A program made the position numbers and the translations under genes. From NCBI GenBank assembly GCA_964057225.1, contig OZ059898.1, positions 2,232,001 through 2,296,000 of the forward strand: a stretch of DNA of 64,000 nt. The letters run 5' to 3'. The stretch's first letter is position 1; the number at the start of each line of letters is the position of its first letter. Positions 34,751 to 47,035 of this stretch are shown here, piece after piece. The notes beneath the pieces are model-generated. The model was not told the DNA's origin and searched no databases. It saw only the letters and a list, made by a program, of their open reading frames with translations. The DNA comes from Auanema rhodensis (Eukaryota; Nematoda; Chromadorea; Rhabditida; Rhabditidae).

Positions 34751-37558
34751 CAATGTAGTATAGTGCATTCGATGCGGATTTTTAAGCTGCGTCGATCTGT
34801 GTTATCAGATTTGCGCTAGCTTAAAAATGCACCGAGATATCAACTGATATAAGTTCACACTTATATCCTCGATTTTCACCCTGAAGAATTAATTTTTTCG
34901 TTGAATAACATTGTCCATCGTCTTTGCCTTGAAAAAAGGAATCTAAAAACATCTACTTTTTGCTGAATTATTTTGAAATTTTCTGAAAAAATTTTTGTCA
35001 AAATGTTTTTGGAAGCAATGTTGAGTGTACATGGAAACTCAACATACACTAATGCATCATTTTTCAAACGATCATAACTAATTTTTGTATTAAGCGTTTC
35101 TCAATGTAGTATAGTGCATTCGATGCGGATTTTTAAGCTGCGTCGATCTGTGTTATCAGATTTGCGCTAGCTTAAAAATGCACCGAGATATCAACTGATA
35201 TAAGTTCACACTTATATCCTCGATTTTCACCCTGAAGAATTAATTTTTTTGTTGAATAACATTGTCCATCGTCTTTGCCTTGAAAAAAGGAATCTAAAAA
35301 CATCTACTTTTTGCTAAATTATTTTGAAATTTTTCGAAAAAATTTTTGTCAAAATGTTTTTGGAAGCAATGTTGAGTGTACATGGAAACTCAACATACAC
35401 TAATGCATCATTTTTCAAACGATCATAACTAATTTTTGTATTAAGCGTTTCTCAATGTAGTATAGTGCATTCGATGCGGATTTTTAAGCTGCGTCGATCT
35501 GTGTTATCAGATTTGCGCTAGCTTAAAAATGCACCGAGATATCAACTGATATAAGTTCACACTTATATCCTCGATTTTCACCCTGAAGAATTAATTTTTT
35601 CGTTGAATAACATTGTCCATCGTCTTTGCCTTGAAAAAAGGAATCTAAAAACATCTACTTTTTGCTAAATTATTTTGAAATTTTTCGAAAAAATTTTTGT
35701 CAAAATGTTTTTGGAAGCAATGTTGAGTGTACATGGAAACTCAACATACACTAATGCATCATTTTTCAAACGATCATAACTAATTTTTGTATTAAGCGTT
35801 TCTCAATGTAGTATAGTGCATTCGATGCGGATTTTTAAGCTGCGTCGATCTGTGTTATCAGATTTGCGCTAGCTTAAAAATGCACCGAGATATCAACTGA
35901 TATAAGTTCACACTTATATCCTCGATTTTCACCCTGAAGAATTAATTTTTTTGTTGAATAACATTGTCCATCGTCTTTGCCTTGAAAAAAGGAATCTAAA
36001 AACATCTACTTTTTGCTAAATTATTTTGAAATTTTTTGAAAAAATTTTTGTCAAAATGTTTTTGGAAGCAATGTTGAGTGTACATGGAAACTCAACATAC
36101 ACTAATGCATCATTTTTCAAACGATCATAACTAATTTTTGTATTAAGCGTTTCTCAATGTAGTATAGTGCATTCGATGCGGATTTTTAAGCTGCGTCGAT
36201 CTGTGTTATCAGATTTGCGCTAGCTTAAAAATGCACCGAGATATCAACTGATATAAGTTCACACTTATATCCTCGATTTTCACCCTGAAGAATTAATTTT
36301 TTTGTTGAATAGTATTGTCCATCGTCTTTGCCTTGAAAAAAGGAATCTAAAAACATCTACTTTTTGCTAAATTATTTTGAAATTTTTCGAAAAAATTTTT
36401 GTCAAAATGTTTTTGGAAGCAATGTTGAGTGTACATGGAAACTCAACATACACTAATGCATCATTTTTCAAACGATCATAACTAATTTTTGTATTAAGCG
36501 TTTCTCAATGTCGTATAGTGCATTCGATGCGGATTTTTAAGCTGCGTCGATCTGTGTTATCAGATTTGCGCTAGCTTAAAAATGCACCGAGATATCAACT
36601 GATATAAGTTCACACTTATATCCTCGATTTTCACCCTGAAGAATTAATTTTTTCGTTGAATAACATTGTCCATCGTCTTTGCCTTGAAAAAAGGAATCTA
36701 AAAACATCTACTTTATGCTAAATTATTTTGAAATTTTCTGAAAAAATTTTTGTCAAAATGTTTTTGGAAGCAATGTTGAGTGTACATGGAAACTCAACAT
36801 ACACTAATGCATCATTTTTCAAACGATCATAACTAATTTTTGTATTAAGCGTTTCTCAATGTAGTATAGTGCATTCGATGCGGATTTTTAAGCTGCGTCG
36901 ATCTGTGTTATCAGATTTGCGCTAGCTTAAAAATGCACCGAGATATCAACTGATATAAGTTCACACTTATATCCTCGATTTTCACCCTGAAGAATTAATT
37001 TTTTCGTTGAATAACATTGTCCATCGTCTTTGCCTTGAAAAAAGGAATCTAAAAACATCTACTTTTTGCTAAATTATTTTGAAATTTTCTGAAAAAATTT
37101 TTGTCAAAATGTTTTTGGAAGCAATGTTGAGTGTACATGGAAACTCAACATACACTAATGCATCATTTTTCAAACGATCATAACTAATTTTTGTATTAAG
37201 CGTTTCTCAATGTAGTATAGTGCATTCGATGCGGATTTTTAAGCTGCGTCGATCTGTGTTATCAGATTTGCGCTAGCTTAAAAATGCACCGAGATATCAA
37301 CTGATATAAGTTCACACTTATATCCTCGATTTTCACCCTGAAGAATTAATTTTTTTGTTGAATAACATTGTCCATCGTCTTTGCCTTGAAAAAAGGAATC
37401 TAAAAACATCTACTTTTTGCTAAATTATTTTGAAATTTTCTAAAAAAATTTTTGTCAAAATGTTTTTGGAAGCAATGTTGAGTGTACATGGAAACTCAAC
37501 ATACACTAATGCATCATTTTTCAAACGATCATAACTAATTTTTGTATTAAGCGTTTCT
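34751..37558 (+). repeat. Unit M100-M107, 8 monomers
   Basis: M100 has CTGAATTAT in place of CTAAATTAT plus TCTG. M103 has TTTG at m232-235, M104 AGTATTG, M105 GTCGTATAG with CTTTATGCTA, M106 TCTG and M107 TCTA. The M100 mark returns at M108, exactly 2808 bp (8 monomers) on. In M100 and M108 this mark removes a minus-strand stop codon and creates a spurious open frame. Confidence 0.85.
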
Positions 37559-39664
37559 CAATGTAGTATAGTGCATTCGATGCGGATTTTTAAGCTGCGT
37601 CGATCTGTGTTATCAGATTTGCGCTAGCTTAAAAATGCACCGAGATATCAACTGATATAAGTTCACACTTATATCCTCGATTTTCACCCTGAAGAATTAA
37701 TTTTTTCGTTGAATAACATTGTCCATCGTCTTTGCCTTGAAAAAAGGAATCTAAAAACATCTACTTTTTGCTGAATTATTTTGAAATTTTCTGAAAAAAT
37801 TTTTGTCAAAATGTTTTTGGAAGCAATGTTGAGTGTACATGGAAACTCAACATACACTAATGCATCATTTTTCAAACGATCATAACTAATTTTTGTATTA
37901 AGCGTTTCTCAATGTAGTATAGTGCATTCGATGCGGATTTTTAAGCTGCGTCGATCTGTGTTATCAGATTTGCGCTAGCTTAAAAATGCACCGAGATATC
38001 AACTGATATAAGTTCACACTTATATCCTCGATTTTCACCCTGAAGAATTAATTTTTTTGTTGAATAACATTGTCCATCGTCTTTGCCTTGAAAAAAGGAA
38101 TCTAAAAACATCTACTTTTTGCTAAATTATTTTGAAATTTTTCGAAAAAATTTTTGTCAAAATGTTTTTGGAAGCAATGTTGAGTGTACATGGAAACTCA
38201 ACATACACTAATGCATCATTTTTCAAACGATCATAACTAATTTTTGTATTAAGCGTTTCTCAATGTAGTATAGTGCATTCGATGCGGATTTTTAAGCTGC
38301 GTCGATCTGTGTTATCAGATTTGCGCTAGCTTAAAAATGCACCGAGATATCAACTGATATAAGTTCACACTTATATCCTCGATTTTCACCCTGAAGAATT
38401 AATTTTTTCGTTGAATAACATTGTCCATCGTCTTTGCCTTGAAAAAAAGAATCTAAAAACATCTACTTTTTGCTAAATTATTTTGAAATTTTTCGAAAAA
38501 ATTTTTGTCAAAATGTTTTTGGAAGCAATGTTGAGTGTACATGGAAACTCAACATACACTAATGCATCATTTTTCAAACGATCATAACTAATTTTTGTAT
38601 TAAGCGTTTCTCAATGTAGTATAGTGCATTCGATGCGGATTTTTAAGCTGCGTCGATCTGTGTTATCAGATTTGCGCTAGCTTAAAAATGCACCGAGATA
38701 TCAACTGATATAAGTTCACACTTATATCCTCGATTTTCACCCTGAAGAATTAATTTTTTCGTTGAATAACATTGTCCATCGTCTTTGCCTTGAAAAAAGG
38801 AATCTAAAAACATCTACTTTTTGCTAAATTATTTTGAAATTTTTTGAAAAAATTTTTGTCAAAATGTTTTTGGAAGCAATGTTGAGTGTACATGGAAACT
38901 CAACATACACTAATGCATCATTTTTCAAACGATCATAACTAATTTTTGTATTAAGCGTTTCTCAATGTAGTATAGTGCATTCGATGCGGATTTTTAAGCT
39001 GCGTCGATCTGTGTTATCAGATTTGCGCTAGCTTAAAAATGCACCGAGATATCAACTGATATAAGTTCACACTTATATCCTCGATTTTCACCCTGAAGAA
39101 TTAATTTTTTCGTTGAATAACATTGTCCATCGTCTTTGCCTTGAAAAAAGGAATCTAAAAACATCTACTTTATGCTAAATTATTTTGAAATTTTCTGAAA
39201 AAATTTTTGTCAAAATGTTTTTGGAAGCAATGTTGAGTGTACATGGAAACTCAACATACACTAATGCATCATTTTTCAAACGATCATAACTAATTTTTGT
39301 ATTAAGCGTTTCTCAATGTAGTATAGTGCATTCGATGCGGATTTTTAAGCTGCGTCGATCTGTGTTATCAGATTTGCGCTAGCTTAAAAATGCACCGAGA
39401 TATCAACTGATATAAGTTCACACTTATATCCTCGATTTTCACCCTGAAGAATTAATTTTTTCGTTGAATAACATTGTCCATCGTCTTTGCCTTGAAAAAA
39501 GGAATCTAAAAACATCTACTTTTTGCTAAATTATTTTGAAATTTTCTGAAAAAATTTTTGTCAAAATGTTTTTGGAAGCAATGTTGAGTGTACATGGAAA
39601 CTCAACATACACTAATGCATCATTTTTCAAACGATCATAACTAATTTTTGTATTAAGCGTTTCT
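37559..39664 (+). repeat. Unit M108-M113, 6-monomer derivative of M100-M107
   Basis: M108-M110 correspond to M100-M102. M111 corresponds to M103 (TTTG at m232-235), M112 to M105 (CTTTATGCTA and TCTG, but normal GTAGTATAG), and M113 to M106. The AGTATTG monomer and its following GTCGTATAG start are missing, so about one monomer was deleted across the M104/M105 junction. M110 has AAAAAAAGAATC from a substitution, not an indel. Confidence 0.82.
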
Positions 39665-40015
39665 CAATGTAGTATAGTGCATTCGATGCGGATTTTTAAG
39701 CTGCGTCGATCTGTGTTATCAGATTTGCGCTAGCTTAAAAATGCACCGAGATATCAACTGATATAAGTTCACACTTATATCCTCGATTTTCACCCTGAAG
39801 AATTAATTTTTTTGTTGAATAACATTGTCCATCGTCTTTGCCTTGAAAAAAGGAATCTAAAAACATCTACTTTTTGCTAAATTATTTTGAAATTTTTCGA
39901 AAAAATTTTTGTCAAAATGTTTTTGGAAGCAATGTTGAGTGTACATGGAAACTCAACATACACTAATGCATCATTTTTCAAACGATCATAAGTAATTTTT
40001 GTATTAAGCGTTTCT
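39665..40015 (+). repeat. Monomer M114, left end of the 7-monomer duplication
   Basis: Plain except T149 and c328g (CATAAGTAATT) at 39992. The same c328g recurs only in M121 (42449), one 2457-bp period on. Confidence 0.9.
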
Positions 40016-42472
40016 CAATGTAGTATAGTGCATTCGATGCGGATTTTTAAGCTGCGTCGATCTGTGTTATCAGATTTGCGCTAGCTTAAAAATGCACCGA
40101 GATATCAACTGATATAAGTTCACACTTATATCCTCGATTTTCACCCTGAAGAATTAATTTTTTTGTTGAATAATATTGTCCATCGTCTTTGCCTTGAAAA
40201 AAGGAATCTAAAAACATCTACTTTTTGCTAAATTATTTTGAAATTTTTCGAAAAAATTTTTGTCAAAATGTTTTTGGAAGCAATGTTGAGTGTACATGGA
40301 AACTCAAAATACACTAATGCATCATTTTTCAAACGATCATAACTAATTTTTGTATTAAGCGTTTCTCAATGTAGTATAGTGCATTCGATGCGGATTTTTA
40401 AGCTGCGTCGATCTGTGTTATCAGATTTGCGCTAGCTTAAAAATGCACCGAGATATCAACTGATATAAGTTCACACTTATATCCTCGATTTTCACCCTGA
40501 AGAATTAATTTTTTCGTTGAATAACATTGTCCATCGTCTTTGCCTTGAAAAAAGGAATCTAAAAACATCTACTTTTTGCTAAATTATTTTGAAATTTTTC
40601 GAAAAAATTTTTGTCAAAATGTTTTTGGAAGCAATGTTGAGTGTACATGGAAACTCAACATACACTAATGCATCATTTTTCAAACGATCATAACTAATTT
40701 TTGTATTAAGCGTTTCTCAATGTAGTATAGTGCATTCGATGCGGATTTTTAAGCTGCGTCGATCTGTGTTATCAGATTTGCGCTAGCTTAAAAATGCACC
40801 GAGATAACAACTGATATAAGTTCACACTTATATCCTCGATTTTCACCCTGAAGAATTAATTTTTTCGTTGAATAACATTGTCCATCGTCTTTGCCTTGAA
40901 AAAAGAAATCTAAAAACATCTACTTTTTGCTAAATTATTTTGAAATTTTTCGAAAAAATTTTTGTCAAAATGTTTTTGGAAGCAATGTTGAGTGTACATG
41001 GAAACTCAACATACACTAATGCATCATTTTTCAAACGATCATAACTAATTTTTGTATTAAGCGTTTCTCAATGTAGTATAGTGCATTCGATGCGGATTTT
41101 TAAGCTGCGTCGATCTGTGTTATCAGATTTGCGCTAGCTTAAAAATGCACCGAGATAACAACTGATATAAGTTCACACTTATATCCTCGATTTTCACCCT
41201 GAAGAATTAATTTTTTCGTTGAATAACATTGTCCATCGTCTTTGCCTTGAAAAAAGAAATCTAAAAACATCTACTTTTTGCTAAATTATTTTGAAATTTT
41301 TTGAAAAAATTTTTGTCAAAATGTTTTTGGAAGCAATGTTGAGTGTACATGGAAACTCAACATACACTAATGCATCATTTTTCAAACGATCATAACTAAT
41401 TTTTGTATTAAGCGTTTCTCAATGTAGTATAGTGCATTCGATGCGGATTTTTAAGCTGCGTCGATCTGTGTTATCAGATTTGCGCTAGCTTAAAAATGCA
41501 CCGAGATATCAACTGATATAAGTTCACACTTATATCCTCGATTTTCACCCTGAAGAATTAATTTTTTTGTTGAATAGTATTGTCCATCGTCTTTGCCTTG
41601 AAAAAAGGAATCTAAAAACATCTACTTTTTGCTAAATTATTTTGAAATTTTTCGAAAAAATTTTTGTCAAAATGTTTTTGGAAGCAATGTTGAGTGTACA
41701 TGGAAACTCAACATACACTAATGCATCATTTTTCAAACGATCATAACTAATTTTTGTATTAAGCGTTTCTCAATGTCGTATAGTGCATTCGATGCGGATT
41801 TTTAAGCTGCGTCGATCTGTGTTATCAGATTTGCGCTAGCTTAAAAATGCACCGAGATATCAACTGATATAAGTTCACACTTATATCCTTGATTTTCACC
41901 CTGAAGAATTAATTTTTTCGTTGAATAACATTGTCCATCGTTTTTGCCTTGAAAAAAGGAATCTAAAAACATCTACTTTTTGCTAAATTATTTTGAAATT
42001 TTTCGAAAAAATTTTTGTCAAAATGTTTTTGGAAGCAATGTTGAGTGTACATGGAAACTCAACATACACTAATGCATCATTTTTCAAACGATCATAACTA
42101 ATTTTTGTATTAAGCGTTTCTCAATGTAGTATAGTGCATTCGATGCGGATTTTTAAGCTGCGTCGATCTGTGTTATCAGATTTGCGCTAGCTTAAAAATG
42201 CACCGAGATATCAACTGATATAAGTTCACACTTATATCCTCGATTTTCACCCTGAAGAATTAATTTTTTCGTTGAATAACATTGTCCATCGCCTTTGCCT
42301 TGAAAAAAGGAATCTAAAAACATCTACTTTTTGCTAAATTATTTTGAAATTTTTCGAAAAAATTTTTGTCAAAATGTTTTTGGAAGCAATGTTGAGTGTA
42401 CATGGAAACTCAACATACACTAATGCATCATTTTTCAAACGATCATAAGTAATTTTTGTATTAAGCGTTTCT
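40016..42472 (+). repeat. 7-monomer higher-order repeat, copy 1 (M115-M121)
   Basis: Ordered marks: M115 AATATTG and CTCAAAATAC; M116 plain; M117 GATAACAAC and AAAAGAAATC; M118 the same plus TTTG at m232-235; M119 AGTATTG; M120 GTCGTATAG, CCTTGATT and CGTTTTTGCC; M121 CATCGCCTTTG and c328g. Copy 2 follows at once. Confidence 0.93.
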
Positions 42473-44929
42473 CAATGTAGTATAGTGCATTCGATGCGGA
42501 TTTTTAAGCTGCGTCGATCTGTGTTATCAGATTTGCGCTAGCTTAAAAATGCACCGAGATATCAACTGATATAAGTTCACACTTATATCCTCGATTTTCA
42601 CCCTGAAGAATTAATTTTTTTGTTGAATAATATTGTCCATCGTCTTTGCCTTGAAAAAAGGAATCTAAAAACATCTACTTTTTGCTAAATTATTTTGAAA
42701 TTTTTCGAAAAAATTTTTGTCAAAATGTTTTTGGAAGCAATGTTGAGTGTACATGGAAACTCAAAATACACTAATGCATCATTTTTCAAACGATCATAAC
42801 TAATTTTTGTATTAAGCGTTTCTCAATGTAGTATAGTGCATTCGATGCGGATTTTTAAGCTGCGTCGATCTGTGTTATCAGATTTGCGCTAGCTTAAAAA
42901 TGCACCGAGATATCAACTGATATAAGTTCACACTTATATCCTCGATTTTCACCCTGAAGAATTAATTTTTTCGTTGAATAACATTGTCCATCGTCTTTGC
43001 CTTGAAAAAAGGAATCTAAAAACATCTACTTTTTGCTAAATTATTTTGAAATTTTTCGAAAAAATTTTTGTCAAAATGTTTTTGGAAGCAATGTTGAGTG
43101 TACATGGAAACTCAACATACACTAATGCATCATTTTTCAAACGATCATAACTAATTTTTGTATTAAGCGTTTCTCAATGTAGTATAGTGCATTCGATGCG
43201 GATTTTTAAGCTGCGTCGATCTGTGTTATCAGATTTGCGCTAGCTTAAAAATGCACCGAGATAACAACTGATATAAGTTCACACTTATATCCTCGATTTT
43301 CACCCTGAAGAATTAATTTTTTCGTTGAATAACATTGTCCATCGTCTTTGCCTTGAAAAAAGAAATCTAAAAACATCTACTTTTTGCTAAATTATTTTGA
43401 AATTTTTCGAAAAAATTTTTGTCAAAATGTTTTTGGAAGCAATGTTGAGTGTACATGGAAACTCAACATACACTAATGCATCATTTTTCAAACGATCATA
43501 ACTAATTTTTGTATTAAGCGTTTCTCAATGTAGTATAGTGCATTCGATGCGGATTTTTAAGCTGCGTCGATCTGTGTTATCAGATTTGCGCTAGCTTAAA
43601 AATGCACCGAGATAACAACTGATATAAGTTCACACTTATATCCTCGATTTTCACCCTGAAGAATTAATTTTTTCGTTGAATAACATTGTCCATCGTCTTT
43701 GCCTTGAAAAAAGAAATCTAAAAACATCTACTTTTTGCTAAATTATTTTGAAATTTTTTGAAAAAATTTTTGTCAAAATGTTTTTGGAAGCAATGTTGAG
43801 TGTACATGGAAACTCAACATACACTAATGCATCATTTTTCAAACGATCATAACTAATTTTTGTATTAAGCGTTTCTCAATGTAGTATAGTGCATTCGATG
43901 CGGATTTTTAAGCTGCGTCGATCTGTGTTATCAGATTTGCGCTAGCTTAAAAATGCACCGAGATATCAACTGATATAAGTTCACACTTATATCCTCGATT
44001 TTCACCCTGAAGAATTAATTTTTTTGTTGAATAGTATTGTCCATCGTCTTTGCCTTGAAAAAAGGAATCTAAAAACATCTACTTTTTGCTAAATTATTTT
44101 GAAATTTTTCGAAAAAATTTTTGTCAAAATGTTTTTGGAAGCAATGTTGAGTGTACATGGAAACTCAACATACACTAATGCATCATTTTTCAAACGATCA
44201 TAACTAATTTTTGTATTAAGCGTTTCTCAATGTCGTATAGTGCATTCGATGCGGATTTTTAAGCTGCGTCGATCTGTGTTATCAGATTTGCGCTAGCTTA
44301 AAAATGCACCGAGATATCAACTGATATAAGTTCACACTTATATCCTTGATTTTCACCCTGAAGAATTAATTTTTTCGTTGAATAACATTGTCCATCGTTT
44401 TTGCCTTGAAAAAAGGAATCTAAAAACATCTACTTTTTGCTAAATTATTTTGAAATTTTTCGAAAAAATTTTTGTCAAAATGTTTTTGGAAGCAATGTTG
44501 AGTGTACATGGAAACTCAACATACACTAATGCATCATTTTTCAAACGATCATAACTAATTTTTGTATTAAGCGTTTCTCAATGTAGTATAGTGCATTCGA
44601 TGCGGATTTTTAAGCTGCGTCGATCTGTGTTATCAGATTTGCGCTAGCTTAAAAATGCACCGAGATATCAACTGATATAAGTTCACACTTATATCCTCGA
44701 TTTTCACCCTGAAGAATTAATTTTTTCGTTGAATAACATTGTCCATCGCCTTTGCCTTGAAAAAAGGAATCTAAAAACATCTACTTTTTGCTAAATTATT
44801 TTGAAATTTTTCGAAAAAATTTTTGTCAAAATGTTTTTGGAAGCAATGTTGAGTGTACATGGAAACTCAACATACACTAATGCATCATTTTTCAAACGAT
44901 CATAACTAATTTTTGTATTAAGCGTTTCT
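42473..44929 (+). repeat. 7-monomer higher-order repeat, copy 2 (M122-M128)
   Basis: M122-M128 repeat M115-M121 at an offset of 2457 bp (7 x 351), with every private mark. The single difference I see is at m328 of the last monomer: C in M128, G in M121. The exchange point therefore lies in this monomer type between m171 and m328. Confidence 0.93.
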
Positions 44930-45280
44930 CAATGTAGTATAGTGCATTCGATGCGGATTTTTAAGCTGCGTCGATCTGTGTTATCAGATTTGCGCTAGCT
45001 TAAAAATGCACCGAGATATCAACTGATATAAGTTCACACTTATATCCTCGATTTTGACCCTGAAGAATTAATTTTTTCGTTGAATAACATTGTCCATCGT
45101 CTTTGCCTTGAAAAAAGGAATCTAAAAACATCTACTTTTTGCTAAATTATTTTGAAATTTTTCGAAAAAATTTTTGTCAAAATGTTTTTGGAAGCAATGT
45201 TGAGTGTACATGGAAACTCAACATACACTAATGCATCATTTTTCAAACGATCATAACTAATTTTTGTATTAAGCGTTTCT
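44930..45280 (+). repeat. Monomer M129, start of the g127-rich domain
   Basis: It carries c127g (TTTTGACCCTG), seen once earlier (M23) but in 16 monomers from here to the right edge. Confidence 0.9.
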
Positions 45281-47035
45281 CAATGTCGTATAGTGCATTC
45301 GATGCGGATTTTTAAGCTGCGTCGATCTGTGTTATCAGATTTGCGCTAGCTTAAAAATGCACCGAGATATCAACTGATATAAGTTCACACTTATATCCTC
45401 GATTTTCACCCTGAAGATTTAATTTTTTCGTTGAATAACATTGTCCATCGTCTTTGCCTTGGAAAATGGAATCTAAAAACATCTACTTTTTGCTAAATTA
45501 TTTTGAAATTTTTCGAAAAAATTTTTGTCAAAATGTTTTTGGAAGCAATGTTGAGTGTACATGGAAACTCAACATACACTAATGCATCATTTTTCAAACG
45601 ATCATAACTAATTTTTGTATTAAGCGTTTCTCAATGTAGTATAGTGCATTCGATGCGGATTTTTAAGCTGCGTCGATCTGTGTGATCAGATTTGCGCTAG
45701 CTTAAAAATGCACCGAGATATCAACTGATATAAGTTCACACTTATATCCTCGATTTTCACCCTGAAGAATTAATTTTTTCGTTGAATAGTATTGTCCATC
45801 GTCTTTGCCTTGAAAAAAGGAATCTAAAAACATCTACTTTTTGCTAAATTATTTTGAAATTTTTCGAAAAAATTTTTGTCAAAATGTTTTTGGAAGCAAT
45901 GTTGAGTGTACATGGAAACTCAACATACACTAATGCATCATTTTTCAAACGATCATAACTAATTTTTGTATTAAGCGTTTCTCAATGTCGTATAGTGCAT
46001 TCGATGCGGATTTTTAAGCTGCGTCGATCTGTGTTATCAGATTTGCGCTAGCTTAAAAATGCACCGAGATATCAACTGATATAAGTTCACACTTATATCC
46101 TCGATTTTCACTCTGAAGATTTAATTTTTTCGTTGAATAACATTGTCCATCGTCTTTGCCTTGAAAAATGGAATCTAAAAACATCTACTTTTTGCTAAAT
46201 TATTTTGAAATTTTTCGAAAAAATTTTTGTCAAAATGTTTTTGGAAGCAATGTTGAGTGTACATGGAAACTCAACATACACTAATGCATCATTTTTCAAA
46301 CGATCATAACTAATTTTTGTATTAAGCGTTTCTCAATGTAGTATAGTGCATTCGATGCGGATTTTTAAGCTGCGTCGATCTGTGTTATCAGATTTGCGCT
46401 AGCTTAAAAATGCACCGAGATATCAACTGATATAAGTTCACACTTATATCCTCGATTTTCACCCTGAAGAATTAATTTTTTCGTTGAATAGTATTGTCCA
46501 TCGTCTTTGCCTTGAAAAAAGGAATCTAAAAACATCTACTTTTTGCTAAATTATTTTGAAATTTTTCGAAAAAATTTTTGTCAAAATGTTTTTGGAAGCA
46601 ATGTTGAGTGTACATGGAAACTCAACATACACTAATGCATCATTTTTCAAACGATCATAACTAATTTTTGTATTAAGCGTTTCTCAATGTCGTATAGTGC
46701 ATTCGATGCGGATTTTTAAGCTGCGTCGATCTGTGTTATCAGATTTGCGCTAGCTTAAAAATGCACCGAGATATCAACTGATATAAGTTCACACTTATAT
46801 CCTTGATTTTCACCCTGAAGAATTAATTTTTTCGTTGAATAACATTGTCCATCGTTTTTGCCTTGAAAAAAGGAATCTAGAAACATCTACTTTTTGCTAA
46901 ATTATTTTGAAAGTTTTCGAAAAAATTTTTGTCAAAATGTTTTTGGAAGCAATGTTGAGTGTACATGGAAACTCAACATACACTAATGCATCATTTTTCA
47001 AACGATCATAACTAATTTTTGTATTAAGCGTTTCT
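45281..47035 (+). repeat. Dimeric higher-order repeat M130-M134 (702-bp period)
   Basis: GTCGTATAG-start monomers M130, M132 and M134 alternate with AGTATTG monomers M131 and M133. M130 and M132 also share t138 and t187. M134 instead resembles M120/M127 (CCTTGATT, CGTTTTTGCC) with private AATCTAGAAAC and GAAAGTTTTCG. M131 has t53g in the dyad loop. This dimer appears to derive from the AGTATTG/GTCGTATAG pair of the 7-monomer unit. Confidence 0.85.

Noticed and set aside
34876-35067. 63-codon open frame on the minus strand in M100
   Set aside because: It starts at TTG and exists only because one substitution (CTAAATTAT to CTGAATTAT) removes a TAG present in this frame in the other copies. It has no recognisable domain and lies wholly within one satellite monomer, so it is a chance open frame.
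37684-37875. Identical 63-codon minus-strand open frame in M108
   Set aside because: Exact copy of the M100 frame, 2808 bp (8 monomers) away, created by the same stop-removing substitution and duplicated with the array. Identity reflects satellite amplification, not coding constraint.
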